A stretch of 6,003 nt of DNA from Thermoplasmata archaeon (lineage in GTDB: Archaea > Thermoplasmatota > Thermoplasmata > Lutacidiplasmatales > UBA184). Shown here in pieces: positions 5,855 through 6,003 of the stretch. The translations under genes were made by a program, and so were the position numbers. The first letter of the stretch is position 1. The number at the start of each line of letters is the position of its first letter. Under the pieces are notes generated by a model that made no database searches, was not told the origin of the DNA, and saw nothing but the letters and a program-made list of their open reading frames with translations. The stretch lies in assembly GCA_030043405.1 (NCBI GenBank), contig JASHXS010000208.1:1-6003 (forward strand). Reading direction: 5' to 3'.

Positions 5855-6003
5855 GTGCCCGACCTGCGTCGACCCGCCCGGCTCCCGAATCGACCGGGGC
5901 CGCCCGTCGGGCCGAGCGTCACCCCCGTCCCCCGGTTCCCGGAACCCCCGGCCCTGCGGGCGCCGGGCCCGAACGCCGCGCGGGCGTGCGCGAACTGCTC
6001 CTC
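5855..6003 (+). CDS. Proline-rich protein with CxxC pair (3' partial)
   Basis: A frame starting with GTG stays open to the window end, giving 49 complete codons. It begins MPDLRRPARL and is rich in Pro, Arg and Ala through about residue 43. It then shows CANC at 45-48, as at the start of a zinc ribbon or similar metal-binding knuckle; the second half of such a site would lie beyond the window. Third codon positions are almost all G or C (about 45 of 49), as in the neighbouring genes. The start is supported by a TATA-like box about 26 bases upstream and by the absence of a Shine-Dalgarno motif. A competing frame from GTG 5844 also contains a CxxC (CPTC) but lies too close to the TATA-like box and otherwise reads like an Arg/Pro shadow. 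No function can be assigned. Confidence 0.5.
   Translation, partial: MPDLRRPARLPNRPGPPVGPSVTPVPRFPEPPALRAPGPNAARACANCS

Noticed and set aside
5844..6003. Alternative plus-strand frame from GTG 5844 with a CPTC motif
   Set aside because: The start is only about 15 bases after the TATA-like box, and the rest of the frame is Arg/Pro/Ser-rich with lower GC3 than the frame from 5855. A chance CxxC is plausible.

Overview
The window is very GC-rich (roughly 70% by eye) and gene-dense. It looks like ordinary chromosome from a free-living prokaryote, most likely a high-GC archaeon. The archaeal reading rests on the start signals. Genes that begin transcription units (1187 +, 5855 +, perhaps 5754 -) have no Shine-Dalgarno motif, but carry a short AT-rich, TATA-like element about 26-32 bases before the start codon, the spacing expected for leaderless archaeal mRNAs. 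Genes inside a unit (3585, 4491) have clear Shine-Dalgarno motifs instead. A high-GC lineage of Thermoplasmatota would fit, but that is inference and a bacterial origin is not formally excluded.

Layout: (1) 2-1120 +, glycine cleavage T protein (gcvT), cut off by the window's left edge. (2) 1121-1186, a short gap with a TATA-like box. (3) 1187-3601 +, an 804-residue STAND-type ATPase with a winged-helix-like region and a long TPR array, without a recognisable DNA-binding or enzymatic effector domain. (4) 3585-4472 +, nadC, overlapping the ATPase gene by 17 bases. (5) 4491-5396 +, nadA, 18 bases after nadC. (6) 5407-5754 -, a small three-helix membrane protein convergent with nadA. (7) 5755-5854, a divergent promoter region. 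(8) 5855-6003 +, the start of a GTG-initiated gene with a proline-rich N-terminus and a CxxC pair, cut off by the right edge.

Function: NadA makes quinolinate from iminoaspartate and dihydroxyacetone phosphate. NadC converts quinolinate and PRPP to nicotinate mononucleotide, so the pair covers the middle of de novo NAD synthesis. No L-aspartate oxidase (nadB) or aspartate dehydrogenase gene is present here. The STAND-TPR gene appears to be the promoter-proximal member of this operon. Whether it regulates NAD synthesis or only shares the transcript cannot be told from sequence.

I did not find a CRISPR array, mobile element, RNA gene or clear new system. The points most worth a second look are the STAND-TPR/nadCA operon, an altered active-site motif in NadC (KSTH where KDNH is usual), and the leaderless GTG gene at the right edge.
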